Shown here in pieces: positions 38,326 through 46,730 of a DNA stretch of 64,000 bases (within the stretch, counting starts at the first letter, position 1; every line of letters starts with the position of its first letter). This DNA comes from JBDSSS01 sp963764195 (GTDB lineage Bacteria; Actinomycetota; Actinomycetes; Actinomycetales; Dermatophilaceae), in assembly GCA_963764195.1 (NCBI GenBank), contig CAVXRG010000010.1, positions 1,116,001 through 1,180,000 on the forward strand, given 5' to 3'. The position numbers and the translations under genes were made by a program. A model generated the notes under the pieces. That model saw nothing but the letters and a program-made list of their open reading frames with translations, was not told the DNA's origin and did not search any database.

Positions 38326-38514
38326 CCCTGTCCCCTGACACGTGACACCTGGCTCCTGCCCAAGGTCGTGCACCGGTCCCCGCAGTCCGGCCCGTTCAGG
38401 TTAGGACCATCGGGTGGGCCCATGGGTCGGGAATCGCGAAGTTGTGGAAAACCCGTCAGGACGGCCGCGGGGAGACGCCCGATCCCGGCCCATCCCCCAG
38501 AGGTATGCCGCTGA

Positions 38515-39681
38515 TCAGCCCTTGAGGAGCTGCCGTGCCATCACGATGCGCTGGACCTGGTTGGTGCCCTCGTAGATCTGGGTGATCTTCGCGTCGCGCA
38601 TCATCCGCTCCAGGGGGAAGTCGCGGGTGTAGCCGGCGCCGCCGAGCAGCTGGACCGCGTCGGTCGTCAGCTTCATCGCCACGTCCGAGGCGAAGCACTT
38701 GGCCGCCGCGCCGAAGAAGGAGAGGTCCTTGTCGCCGCGCTCGGACTTCGCCGCCGCGACGTAGACCATCTGGCGGGCGGCCTCGAGCTCCATCGCCATG
38801 TCGGCGAGCATGAACTGCACGCCCTGGAACTCGGCGACGGCCCTGCCGAACTGCTGGCGCTCCTTGACGTAGGCCACGGCGTGGTCGAGCGCGCCCTGGG
38901 CGATGCCGACGGCCTGCGCCCCGATCGTGACGCGGGTGTGGTCGAGGGTCTTCAGCGCGATCTTGAGGCCCTCGCCGACCTCGCCGACGACGCGGTCTCC
39001 GGGCAGGCGCACGTTGTCGAAGTGCAGCTCGCGGGTGGGGCTGCCCTTGATGCCGAGCTTGCGCTCCTTCTCGCCGAAGGTGAAGCCCTCGTCGGACTTC
39101 TCCACGACGAATGCCGTGACGTTGCTGCCGCGCTTGCCGTCGGGGTCGGTGACCGCGAGGACGGTGTAGTACTCCGAGACGCCGGCGTTGGTGATCCACG
39201 ACTTCTGGCCGTTGAGGACCCAGTCGTCGCCGTCGCGGCGAGCCCGGCACCTCATCGCCGAGGTGTCCGAGCCGGCCTCGCGCTCGGACAGCCCGTAGGA
39301 GAAGGTCGACTCACCCCGGGCGAGCGGCGGCAGGTAGCGCGCCTTGATCTCGTCGCTGCCGGCGAGGATGAGCGGCATCGAGCCGAGCTTGTTGACCGCC
39401 GGGATGAGGCTCGAGCTCGCACAGACACGCGCGACCTCCTCGATGACGATGCAGGTCGCGAGCGCGTCCGCGCCGACCCCGTCGTACTCCTCGGCCACGT
39501 GCGGGGCGAAGAAGTCGGAGGCGACGAGGGCGTCGTGGGCCTCCTGGGGATAGCGGGCGTCCTCGTCGACGGCAGCGGCATACGGCGCGATCTTGTCCTC
39601 GGACACGGCACGCACCGCCTCGCGCAGGGCCTCGTGGTCCTCGTTGATCCGGAACAGGTCGAAGTCGGTGTTGGCGCTCAC
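38515..39681 (-). CDS. Acyl-CoA dehydrogenase (FadE25-like)
   Basis: The 388-residue flavoenzyme introduces a double bond into acyl-CoA esters and passes electrons to ETF. It has the ACAD domains in order, with FSYGLSEREAGSDTSAM, the SWITNAG motif, and the catalytic Glu in ITQIYEGTNQVQRIVMARQLL. It resembles FadE25 (Rv3274c), whose gene lies in the same wider neighbourhood. The GTG start is 6 nt after TAGCAT with no ribosome-binding site. Confidence 0.92.
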   Translation of the reverse strand: MSANTDFDLFRINEDHEALREAVRAVSEDKIAPYAAAVDEDARYPQEAHDALVASDFFAPHVAEEYDGVGADALATCIVIEEVARVCASSSLIPAVNKLGSMPLILAGSDEIKARYLPPLARGESTFSYGLSEREAGSDTSAMRCRARRDGDDWVLNGQKSWITNAGVSEYYTVLAVTDPDGKRGSNVTAFVVEKSDEGFTFGEKERKLGIKGSPTRELHFDNVRLPGDRVVGEVGEGLKIALKTLDHTRVTIGAQAVGIAQGALDHAVAYVKERQQFGRAVAEFQGVQFMLADMAMELEAARQMVYVAAAKSERGDKDLSFFGAAAKCFASDVAMKLTTDAVQLLGGAGYTRDFPLERMMRDAKITQIYEGTNQVQRIVMARQLLKG

Positions 39682-39687
39682 GACCCG

Positions 39688-39693
39688 ATGCTA
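39688..39693 (-). promoter_or_regulatory. Putative -10 element (TAGCAT) for leaderless acyl-CoA dehydrogenase mRNA
   Basis: TAGCAT on the minus strand lies 6 nt before the GTG at 39681. Confidence 0.5.
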
Positions 39694-39798
39694 CTCGCCA
39701 GTTCGACTTCGTAGGACGTCCTCGTGATCCACCCCACGCTGTCCACGATGAGGACGCCCCGTCCCACCTGACGGCCACCGCGTCGTATCCTCGGCGCA

Positions 39799-39905
39799 GG
39801 TCATGAGTGCCAGCGACAAGCCCCGGCTCGCTGGCCGGCAACCCTCCTATCGCGGTGGGGTGCCCCGGGTGAGGACCTGGCCCGTGGACGATCGTCCGCG
39901 GGCAA
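39799..39905 (+). ncRNA. SAM-IV riboswitch upstream of metY
   Basis: The stretch contains the conserved SAM-IV pattern GGTCATGAGTGCCAGCG, then CCCCGGCTCGCTGGCCGGCA, then GCGGTGGGGTGCCCCGGGTGA and GGACCTGG. A closing hairpin with GGACGATCGTCC follows. It closely matches my memory of actinobacterial SAM-IV aptamers, which bind S-adenosylmethionine and repress sulfur-assimilation genes. A TATCCT hexamer at 39786-39791 just upstream may be the -10 box. The 318-bp gap between the flanking genes is mostly explained by this element. Confidence 0.88.
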
Positions 39906-39999
39906 GCGCGGAGAGACCTCTCCCGCACCGACACGTCGGTGCGCCGGATCCGGTGATGACCGGGCCCTCGGCCACCGCACCAGGCAGAGAGACGGGACC

Positions 40000-41319
40000 A
40001 TGAGCGAGACCCCCAACTGGTCGTTCGAGACGAAGCAGATCCACGCCGGGCAGAGCCCCGACGCCACCACCGGGGCGCGGGCCCTGCCGATCTACCAGAC
40101 GACGAGCTATGTCTTCAACGACACCGAGCACGCGGCAAACCTGTTCGGGCTCAAGGAGTTCGGCAACATCTACACCCGGCTGATGAACCCGACGACCGAC
40201 GTCGTGGAGCAGCGCATCGCGGCCCTCGAGGGTGGCGTCGCGGCCCTCCTCGTCGCGTCCGGCCAAGCCGCTGAGACCCTCGCGATCCTCAACATCGCCG
40301 AGGCCGGCGACCACGTCGTCGCCTCCCCCTCGCTCTACGGCGGCACCTACAACCTGCTCAAGCACACGCTGCCGAAGTTCGGCCTGCAGGTCACCTTCGT
40401 CGAGGACCCCGCCTCGATCGACTCGTGGCGCGCGGCGATCCGGCCCAACACCAAGCTGCTCTACGGCGAGACGATCGCCAACCCCAAGAGCGAGATCCTC
40501 GACATCGAGGCGGTCGCGGCCCTCGCCCACGAGCACGGGGTGCCGCTCGTCGTCGACAACACGGTCGCGACGCCCTACCTCATCCGCCCGATCGAGTGGG
40601 GCGCCGACATCGTCGTGCACTCCGCGACGAAGTACCTCGGCGGCCACGGCACCTCCATCGCCGGCGCCATCGTCGACTCGGGCAACTTCGACTTCGGCGC
40701 CGACCCGGAGAAGTTCCCCAACTACAACACCCCGGAGGAGAGCTACCACGGCCTCGTCTTCGCCCGGGACCTCGGCGTCGGCAGCCCCCTCGGCGCCAAC
40801 CTCGCCTTCATCCTCAAGGCGCGGGTGCAGCTGCTCCGCGACCTCGGCGCGGCCGTCTCCCCCTTCAACGCCTTCCTCATCGCGCAGGGCATCGAGACGC
40901 TGAGCCTGCGCATCGAGCGCCACCTGGAGAACGCCCACCAGGTCGCGGCCTTCCTCGAGGGCCACGACCAGGTCGAGCGCGTCGTGTGGGCGTCGCTGCC
41001 GGGCAGCCCCTCCTACGCCCTCGCGGAGAAGTACACCCCCCGCGGGGCCGGCGCCGTGCTCTCCTTCGAGATCGCCGGCGGCCTCGAGGCGGGCAAGACC
41101 TTCGTCGAGGCGCTCACCCTGCACAGCCACGTCGCCAACATCGGCGACGTTCGCTCGCTCGTCATCCACCCCGCGTCGACGACCCACTCGCAGGGCCCCG
41201 ACGAGGACCGCCTCGCGGCCGGCGTCACGCCCGGCCTCGTCCGCCTCTCGGTCGGCATCGAGCACATCGACGACATCATCGCCGACCTCGAGCAGGGCTT
41301 CACCGCCGCCAAGGCCTGA
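40000..41319 (+). CDS. metY: O-acetylhomoserine sulfhydrylase (aminocarboxypropyltransferase) MetY
   Basis: The 439-residue PLP enzyme makes homocysteine from O-acetylhomoserine and sulfide. The PLP lysine is Lys211 in VVHSATKYLGGHG. Other motifs are TRLMNPTTDVVEQRIAALEGG, YGETIANP and IHPASTTHSQ. The length fits the Cys/Met metabolism PLP family. The ATG follows a GAGAGACGGG site. Regulation by the SAM-IV riboswitch ties its expression to methionine/SAM supply. Confidence 0.96.
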   Translation: MSETPNWSFETKQIHAGQSPDATTGARALPIYQTTSYVFNDTEHAANLFGLKEFGNIYTRLMNPTTDVVEQRIAALEGGVAALLVASGQAAETLAILNIAEAGDHVVASPSLYGGTYNLLKHTLPKFGLQVTFVEDPASIDSWRAAIRPNTKLLYGETIANPKSEILDIEAVAALAHEHGVPLVVDNTVATPYLIRPIEWGADIVVHSATKYLGGHGTSIAGAIVDSGNFDFGADPEKFPNYNTPEESYHGLVFARDLGVGSPLGANLAFILKARVQLLRDLGAAVSPFNAFLIAQGIETLSLRIERHLENAHQVAAFLEGHDQVERVVWASLPGSPSYALAEKYTPRGAGAVLSFEIAGGLEAGKTFVEALTLHSHVANIGDVRSLVIHPASTTHSQGPDEDRLAAGVTPGLVRLSVGIEHIDDIIADLEQGFTAAKA

Positions 41320-41341
41320 TCCCCGCCGCATCCGCGCAGCA

Positions 41342-41395
41342 CTGCCAGACCGACCGGCCCCATCGCGTATGCCGGGCAGCCCGTCGGTCTGGCAG
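41342..41395 (+). repeat. Inverted repeat with 13-bp arms after metY
   Basis: CTGCCAGACCGAC (41342-41354) is matched by GTCGGTCTGGCAG (41383-41395) with a 28-nt loop that contains a GTATGCC heptamer. It lies between metY and the next gene, ending 9 nt before its start codon, and may act as a terminator or attenuate the downstream gene. Confidence 0.75.
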
Positions 41396-41404
41396 GGTGG
41401 CCCG

Positions 41405-42445
41405 ATGAGCCGCATCCGCTACCCCGCGCCCCTGCGACCCGGTGACGTCATCGGCGTCACCGCCCCGAGCTCCGGCGTGGAGGACGAGCTCTGGCCGCGC
41501 CTCGAGGTGGCCGTCCGCTCGCTCCGCGAGCGCGGCTACGGGGTGCAGCTCGGCGAGTGCCTGCACGCACCGACCCAGGTCAGCGCCCCGCGCGAGGAGC
41601 GAGCGGCCGAGCTGATGCGGATGCTCACCGACCCGGCCGTGCGCGCGGTCGTGCCGCCGTGGGGCGGGGAGACCGGGATCGACCTGCTCGACCTGCTCGA
41701 CCTCGACGCGGTCGCGGCGGCCGAGCCCACCTGGGCCGTCGGCTTCTCCGACACCTCGACGTGGCTCACGCCCCTGCTGCTGCGCACCGGCATCGCGACG
41801 ATCCACGGGCAGAACCTGATGGACAGCCCCTTCCGCCCGCCGAGCGGCATACGCCACTGGGCCGACGTCGCGACCCTCGGCGCGGGCGAGCACTTCACCC
41901 AGCACTCCCCCGGTCGCTACCGGGCGCAGGGTCACGACGACTACGCGACCCACCCCGAGGTCGACACCTACACGCTCGACGCGACCGGCGGGTGGACCCG
42001 CATCGACCCCGGCCACGAGGGGGAGGACGCGACCTTCTCCGGGCGGCTCGTCGGCGGCTGCGTCGAGACGGTGAGCTTCACGGGCGGGACGCAGTGGGGC
42101 GACGTGCGTGGCTTCGCCGCCGCGTACGCCCCGGAGGGGCTCGTCATCGCCCTCGACGTCGTCGAGTGGGGCTCCTACGACATCGCCCGGGCGATCCACG
42201 CGATGCGGCTCGCCGGCTGGTTCGAGTCGGCCAACGGTGTCATCGTCAGCCGCACCCGCGCGCCCGGCCACCCCGGATTCAGCCAGCACGACGCGGTCCG
42301 CGACGCACTGGGCATGCTCGACCTGCCGGTCGTCGCCGACGTCGAGTGCGGGCACGTCGCGCCCTACCTCGCCCTCGTCCACGGAGCCCCGACGACCGTC
42401 GTGCACACCGCCGGGGAGTCCTCGATCCGCCAGTCCCTCACCTGA
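41405..42445 (+). CDS. S66-family LD-carboxypeptidase/MccF-like serine peptidase
   Basis: The 346-residue protein has the S66 pattern: N-terminal PGDVIGVTAPSSGVEDELW, a nucleophile serine in VGFSDTSTW, the GGCVETV segment and a C-terminal DVECGHVAPYLAL that carries the catalytic His. Family members cleave muropeptide LD bonds or peptide-adenylate toxins. Its substrate is unknown. The ATG at 41405 follows the metY terminal hairpin. Confidence 0.88.
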   Translation: MSRIRYPAPLRPGDVIGVTAPSSGVEDELWPRLEVAVRSLRERGYGVQLGECLHAPTQVSAPREERAAELMRMLTDPAVRAVVPPWGGETGIDLLDLLDLDAVAAAEPTWAVGFSDTSTWLTPLLLRTGIATIHGQNLMDSPFRPPSGIRHWADVATLGAGEHFTQHSPGRYRAQGHDDYATHPEVDTYTLDATGGWTRIDPGHEGEDATFSGRLVGGCVETVSFTGGTQWGDVRGFAAAYAPEGLVIALDVVEWGSYDIARAIHAMRLAGWFESANGVIVSRTRAPGHPGFSQHDAVRDALGMLDLPVVADVECGHVAPYLALVHGAPTTVVHTAGESSIRQSLT

Positions 42446-42497
42446 CCGGCCCAGTGCCGAGGCCGGCTCCGCCGGAGTCGGCTGACGTCGGCCGGGC

Positions 42498-44408
42498 TCA
42501 GCCGAGGAGCTCGTCGACGTAGCACCAGCGCCACGCCTCGCCCGGCTCGATCGAACGCATCACCGGGTGCTGCGTCTGCTCGAAGTGGCGGTCGGCGTGC
42601 TTGCCCTCGGAGGAGTCGCAGCAGCCGACGTGCCCGCACTCGAGGCACATCCGCAGGTGCACCCAGGTCGTGCCGTCGCGCAGGCACTCCTCGCAGCCCT
42701 GGGGCGTGCGGGGGCTGACGTGCAGCGACGCGGCGGCGAGGTGCTCGCAACCGGCGTCGGCGCCCTGCGGGGGGAGGCGCAGCTCGCCCTCCCGGCGCTC
42801 GTCGTCGTCGTCGATCCGCTCGAGCACCGTCTCCTCGAGGTCGAGCGCGCCGAGCAGGTCGCGCAGCACCTCGAAGTCGGCCTGTCCCGCGTCGCGCATC
42901 CGCAGGACCTCCTCGCGCTCCGCGGCGATCATCGTGCTGCGCACCCGGCGGTACTGCTCGCTCGGGGTCTCGTCGGCGTCCTCGTCACGCCGGCCGAGGC
43001 GCTCCCACATCGCGTTGACCCGGTCGCGCGACCGGCTGGTCAGCAGCTCGCGGGTCGAGTCACCGACGTCGGGCTCGTGCTCGAGGACCTCGAGGCCCTT
43101 GGCGGCCGAGGCCTGCAGCGCGCTCGCCGCCTGGAGCACGTCCTCGCGGGGGTCGGGCCCCCGGACGCCGAGCCGGCGGGCCAACGCGGGCAGCGTCGTG
43201 CCCTGCAGGAGCAGGCTGCCGATGGTGACGACGACGGCGATGAGCACGAGCACGTCGCGCTGCGGGGTGTCCTCGGGCAGCAGCAGGGCGGCCGCGAGCG
43301 TCACCACGCCCCGCATCCCGGCCCACGACACGATCGCCGCGTAGGACCACGGCGCCCTGGGCTCGGCGTGCAGCAGCCGGGTCGAGAGCAGGCTGTAGGG
43401 GAAGATCCAGGCCGGTCGCAGCAGCAGCACGAGCACGAGCGTCCCACCGGCCGCGGCGATGATCTGCCCGAGCGGCAGGTCGGAGGACCGGACGCTGTCG
43501 ATGACGGAGAAGACCTGGAGGCCGATGAGCAGGAAGACGGTGTTCTCGAGGAGGAACTGGATCGAGGTCCAGTTGATCCGCTCGCTGAGCCGTGACGCAC
43601 CCGGCTGGGTGCGCGGGGACCGGTGGCCGAGGATGAGCCCGCAGGCGACGACGCTGATGACGCCCGAGGCATGCAGCTCCTCGGCGGGCACGTAGGCCAG
43701 GAACGGCGCCATGATCGACAGGATGGTGTCGAACGTCGCGTCCCGGCTGAGCTTGCGCCGCACCATCTCGATGACCGCGGCCACCGCGAGGCCGATCGCG
43801 ACGCCGCCGGCGGAGGCCCAGGCGAAGTCGAGCAGGATCGAGCCGGCGTTGACGTCGCCGAGGTTGCCCCCGAGGCTGCTCGCGAGACCGGCCGCCGCCA
43901 GCGCGGTGCGCAGCGAGACGAGGGCCGTCGCGTCGTTGACGAGCGACTCCCCCTCGAGGATCGAGACGATCCGGCGCGGCAGGCCGATCTGCCGGCCGAC
44001 CGACGTCGCCGCGACGGCGTCCGGGGGCCCGACGACGGCGCCGAGCGCGAAGGCGACGGCGAACGGGATCGGGAGCACCCACCAGAGGAAGAGCCCCACC
44101 CCGAGGGCGGTGAAGAGCACGAGCCCGACCGAGAGGCTGACGATGGTGATCCGGTTGGCCCGGAAGTCGATGAGCGAGGTCTGGATCGCCGCGGCGTAGA
44201 GCAGCGGCGGCAGGAAGCCGAGCAGGATCAGCTCGGGGCTGACCGACACCTCGGGGAGGAACGGCAGGTAGGAGCCGAGGATCCCGAGGAGCATGAGCAC
44301 GAGCGGCGCCGGGACCCTGATCCGGTCCGCGAGCCACGCGCCGGCGAGGACGGTGGCCGCGATGGCGAGCAGGGCGATGGCGATGTCCACGGCGCCATGA
44401 TCCACCAC
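42498..44408 (-). CDS. CPA1-family Na+/H+ antiporter fused to a C-terminal UBP-type zinc finger
   Basis: The 636-residue protein has a transporter domain with about 12 helices (about 1-425), including GAVVGPPDAVAATSVG and ILEGESLVNDATALV, the cation-binding Asp region of CPA1. A helical cytoplasmic region (about 426-545) follows, then a UBP-type zinc finger from about 554: CEHL, CEEC, then MCLECGHVGCC, KHADRHFEQTQH and WCYVDE. UBP fingers bind free ubiquitin C-termini in eukaryotes. In bacteria their ligand is unknown. The start is a GTG at 44408 (or 44405) and no clear ribosome-binding site is seen. Confidence 0.88.
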   Translation of the reverse strand: MVDHGAVDIAIALLAIAATVLAGAWLADRIRVPAPLVLMLLGILGSYLPFLPEVSVSPELILLGFLPPLLYAAAIQTSLIDFRANRITIVSLSVGLVLFTALGVGLFLWWVLPIPFAVAFALGAVVGPPDAVAATSVGRQIGLPRRIVSILEGESLVNDATALVSLRTALAAAGLASSLGGNLGDVNAGSILLDFAWASAGGVAIGLAVAAVIEMVRRKLSRDATFDTILSIMAPFLAYVPAEELHASGVISVVACGLILGHRSPRTQPGASRLSERINWTSIQFLLENTVFLLIGLQVFSVIDSVRSSDLPLGQIIAAAGGTLVLVLLLRPAWIFPYSLLSTRLLHAEPRAPWSYAAIVSWAGMRGVVTLAAALLLPEDTPQRDVLVLIAVVVTIGSLLLQGTTLPALARRLGVRGPDPREDVLQAASALQASAAKGLEVLEHEPDVGDSTRELLTSRSRDRVNAMWERLGRRDEDADETPSEQYRRVRSTMIAAEREEVLRMRDAGQADFEVLRDLLGALDLEETVLERIDDDDERREGELRLPPQGADAGCEHLAAASLHVSPRTPQGCEECLRDGTTWVHLRMCLECGHVGCCDSSEGKHADRHFEQTQHPVMRSIEPGEAWRWCYVDELLG

Positions 44409-44453
44409 CGCCGGGCGCGGCGCTGCCCCCGGCCACCCAGCGGCCGGCGACCC

Positions 44454-45632
44454 TCAGCCGAAGAAGCCGCGGACCGCCGCGATGACCCGCTCCTGGTCGG
44501 CCTCGGTGAGCTCGGTCGCGCACGGCAGCGACGCCCCCCGGGCAAAGAGGTCGTCACCGACGAGACCGCCCGCGGCGTCCCCGACGACCTGCGCGCGGGC
44601 GAAGGGCGGCTGCGCGTGGAGCGGGCGCCACAGCGCCCGGGCGCCGATCCCGCGCTCGTTGAGGTGGTCGAGGAACGCGTCCCGTCCGCGCTCGGGCGCC
44701 ACCATCACCGAGTAGAGCCAGTAGGTCGCGTCGAGACCCTCGACCCGGGGCGGGAGCACGAGGGGCAGGTCGGCGAAGGCCGCGTCGTAGCGGGCGGCGA
44801 TCCGGTGCTTGGCCTCGATGAAGGACGGCAGCCGCTCGAGCTGGGCGAGCCCGAGGCCGGCCGCGAGGTTGGTGAGCCGGTAGTTGTAGCCGACCTCGTC
44901 GTGGAGGTAGCCGACGTCGGCCACCTTGGCCTGCGTCGTCAGGTGCCGGGCCCGGGCCGCGAGGTCGTCGTCGTCGGTGACGAGCATGCCGCCGCCTCCG
45001 GTCGTCGCGATCTTGTTGCCGTTGAAGGAGAAGCAGCCGACCGCGCCGACGGTCCCCGTGTGCCGACCGGCATACGGCCCCGACGTCCACGTCGCGCCGA
45101 GCGACTCCGCGGCGTCCTCGAGCACGGGTATGCCGTGCCGCTCGCAGGCGGCCATGAGCGGTCCCATGTCGGCGGGCTGCCCGAGCACGTGGACGACCTC
45201 GACGACCTTGGGCAGCCGGCCCCCCGCGGCGGCGCGCGCGTCGAGCTCGGCTGCGAGAAGCTCGGGGTCGAGGTTCCACGTGCGGGTCTCGGAGTCGACG
45301 AGCACCGGCTCGGCCCCGAGGTAGGCGATCGGGTTGACCGAGCCGACGAAGGTGAAGTCGGAGCAGACGACCTCGTCGCCGCGCTCGACGCCGAGCAGGA
45401 TCAGGCCGATGTGGATGGCCGCGGTGCCGGTCGAGCAGGCGATCGCGTGCTTCGCGCCGACGAGGTGGGCGAAGCGGTCCTCGAACTCCGCGACGAAGGG
45501 GCCGACCGAGGAGACGAACCCCGACTCGACGGCCTCGAGGACGTAGTGGCGCTCGCGCTCGCCGATGTTGGGCACGGCGAGCGGGATGGTGCCGGCCGGT
45601 CCACGGGCGCCCGGGGCGTGGGCCTCCCTCAT
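44454..45632 (-). CDS. legC: LegC-family aminotransferase (nonulosonic acid pathway)
   Basis: The 392-residue DegT/DnrJ-type PLP enzyme probably aminates the 4-keto sugar made by LegB. It has the LegC-type N-terminus IPLAVPNIGERERHYVLEAVE and the pyridoxal lysine Lys207 in CFSFNGNKIATTGGGG. Other conserved stretches are GTAAIHIGLILLGV and EDAAESLGATW. The ATG overlaps the legB stop (ATGA). It is the last gene of the minus-strand leg operon. Confidence 0.9.
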   Translation of the reverse strand: MREAHAPGARGPAGTIPLAVPNIGERERHYVLEAVESGFVSSVGPFVAEFEDRFAHLVGAKHAIACSTGTAAIHIGLILLGVERGDEVVCSDFTFVGSVNPIAYLGAEPVLVDSETRTWNLDPELLAAELDARAAAGGRLPKVVEVVHVLGQPADMGPLMAACERHGIPVLEDAAESLGATWTSGPYAGRHTGTVGAVGCFSFNGNKIATTGGGGMLVTDDDDLAARARHLTTQAKVADVGYLHDEVGYNYRLTNLAAGLGLAQLERLPSFIEAKHRIAARYDAAFADLPLVLPPRVEGLDATYWLYSVMVAPERGRDAFLDHLNERGIGARALWRPLHAQPPFARAQVVGDAAGGLVGDDLFARGASLPCATELTEADQERVIAAVRGFFG

Positions 45633-46666
45633 CGGTGGTACCTCCCGGCCGTCTCGGCGTCGACACGCGGTCTCAGCCACTCGGCCGTCCGGGACAGGCC
45701 CTCCTCGAGCGAGACGGTCGGTGCCCAGCCGAGCACCTCGTGGGCGCGGCTCGGGTCCGACAGGAGGATCTGGACCTCCGACCCCTCGGGCCGGATCCGG
45801 GCCTGCTCGGTGATCACCTCCGCGTCGTTGTCCGTGACCTTCTTGCACAGCTCGACGACCTCGGCGACGGACACGGTGCGACCGGTGCCGAGCTGGATCG
45901 TCGCCCCCGGCTCGAGGTCGGCGACGGCGGCGCGGACGAAGCCGTCGGCCGTGTCGGTGACGAAGGTGAAGTCGCGCTTGGGGGTGAGGTCGCCGAGCCG
46001 CAGCTCGCCCGCCCCGGCGATGAGCTGGGACAGGACGGTCGGGATGACGGCCCGCATCGACTGCCGCGGCCCGAAGGTGTTGAACGGCCGCAGCGTCACG
46101 ACCGGTGTCTCGAAGGAGAGCGCGTAGGACTCGCACATCTTGTCGGCGGAGATCTTCGTGGCCGAGTAGGGCGACTGGCCGCGCAGCGGGTGGCTCTCGG
46201 TGATCGGGACCTGCTCGGGCGTGCCGTAGACCTCGGACGTCGAGGTGTTGACCATCCGGGGCGTGCCGTGGCGCCGGACCGCCTCGAGCACGTTGAGGGT
46301 GCCGATGACGTTGGTCTCGACGTAGGACCGAGGAGCGACGTAGGAGAAGGGGATCGCGATGAGAGCCGCGAGGTGGAGCACGACGTCGGCCCCCTCGGTC
46401 GTCGCCATGACGTGCTCGGGGTCGCGGATGTCGCCGAGCACGACCTCGGCCCGACCCTCGCGCACGGCCTGCCGGAAGGGCTCGGACTCCTCGAGCCAGC
46501 CGGTCGTGCCGTTGGAGTTGTAGAGGCAGAAGGCCCGGACCCGGGCGCCGTCCGCGAGCAGCCGCTCGACCGTGTGGCTGCCGATGAAGCCGTCGGCGCC
46601 CGTCACGAGCACGGTGCGGTCGGCGAGCGACCCGCTCTGGTCACGGGCAGTCAGTTCCGTTGTCAC
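45629..46666 (-). CDS. legB: LegB-type NDP-sugar 4,6-dehydratase
   Basis: The 345-residue SDR has the NAD-binding VTGADGFIGSH (about 21-31), the diagnostic LegB stretch LAALIAIPFSYVAPRSYVETN, and the catalytic TSTSEVYG and SPYSATK (Tyr167, Lys171). Known LegB converts GDP- or UDP-GlcNAc to the 4-keto-6-deoxy sugar in legionaminate synthesis. The GTG at 46666 is preferred because GAAGG precedes it by 5-7 nt. It overlaps legC by ATGA. Confidence 0.9.
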   Translation of the reverse strand: MTTELTARDQSGSLADRTVLVTGADGFIGSHTVERLLADGARVRAFCLYNSNGTTGWLEESEPFRQAVREGRAEVVLGDIRDPEHVMATTEGADVVLHLAALIAIPFSYVAPRSYVETNVIGTLNVLEAVRRHGTPRMVNTSTSEVYGTPEQVPITESHPLRGQSPYSATKISADKMCESYALSFETPVVTLRPFNTFGPRQSMRAVIPTVLSQLIAGAGELRLGDLTPKRDFTFVTDTADGFVRAAVADLEPGATIQLGTGRTVSVAEVVELCKKVTDNDAEVITEQARIRPEGSEVQILLSDPSRAHEVLGWAPTVSLEEGLSRTAEWLRPRVDAETAGRYHR

Positions 46667-46730
46667 AGTTGCCTTCTCATCGTCTCTTGCAGGTTTCGGG
46701 CAGTCGGTATGCCGCCGAGCCGGGCCACAC

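Noticed and set aside
38335..38347. TGACAC direct repeat as an MtrA-binding site
   Set aside because: The half-site resembles the MtrA motif but the spacing of one base does not fit what I recall of the consensus.
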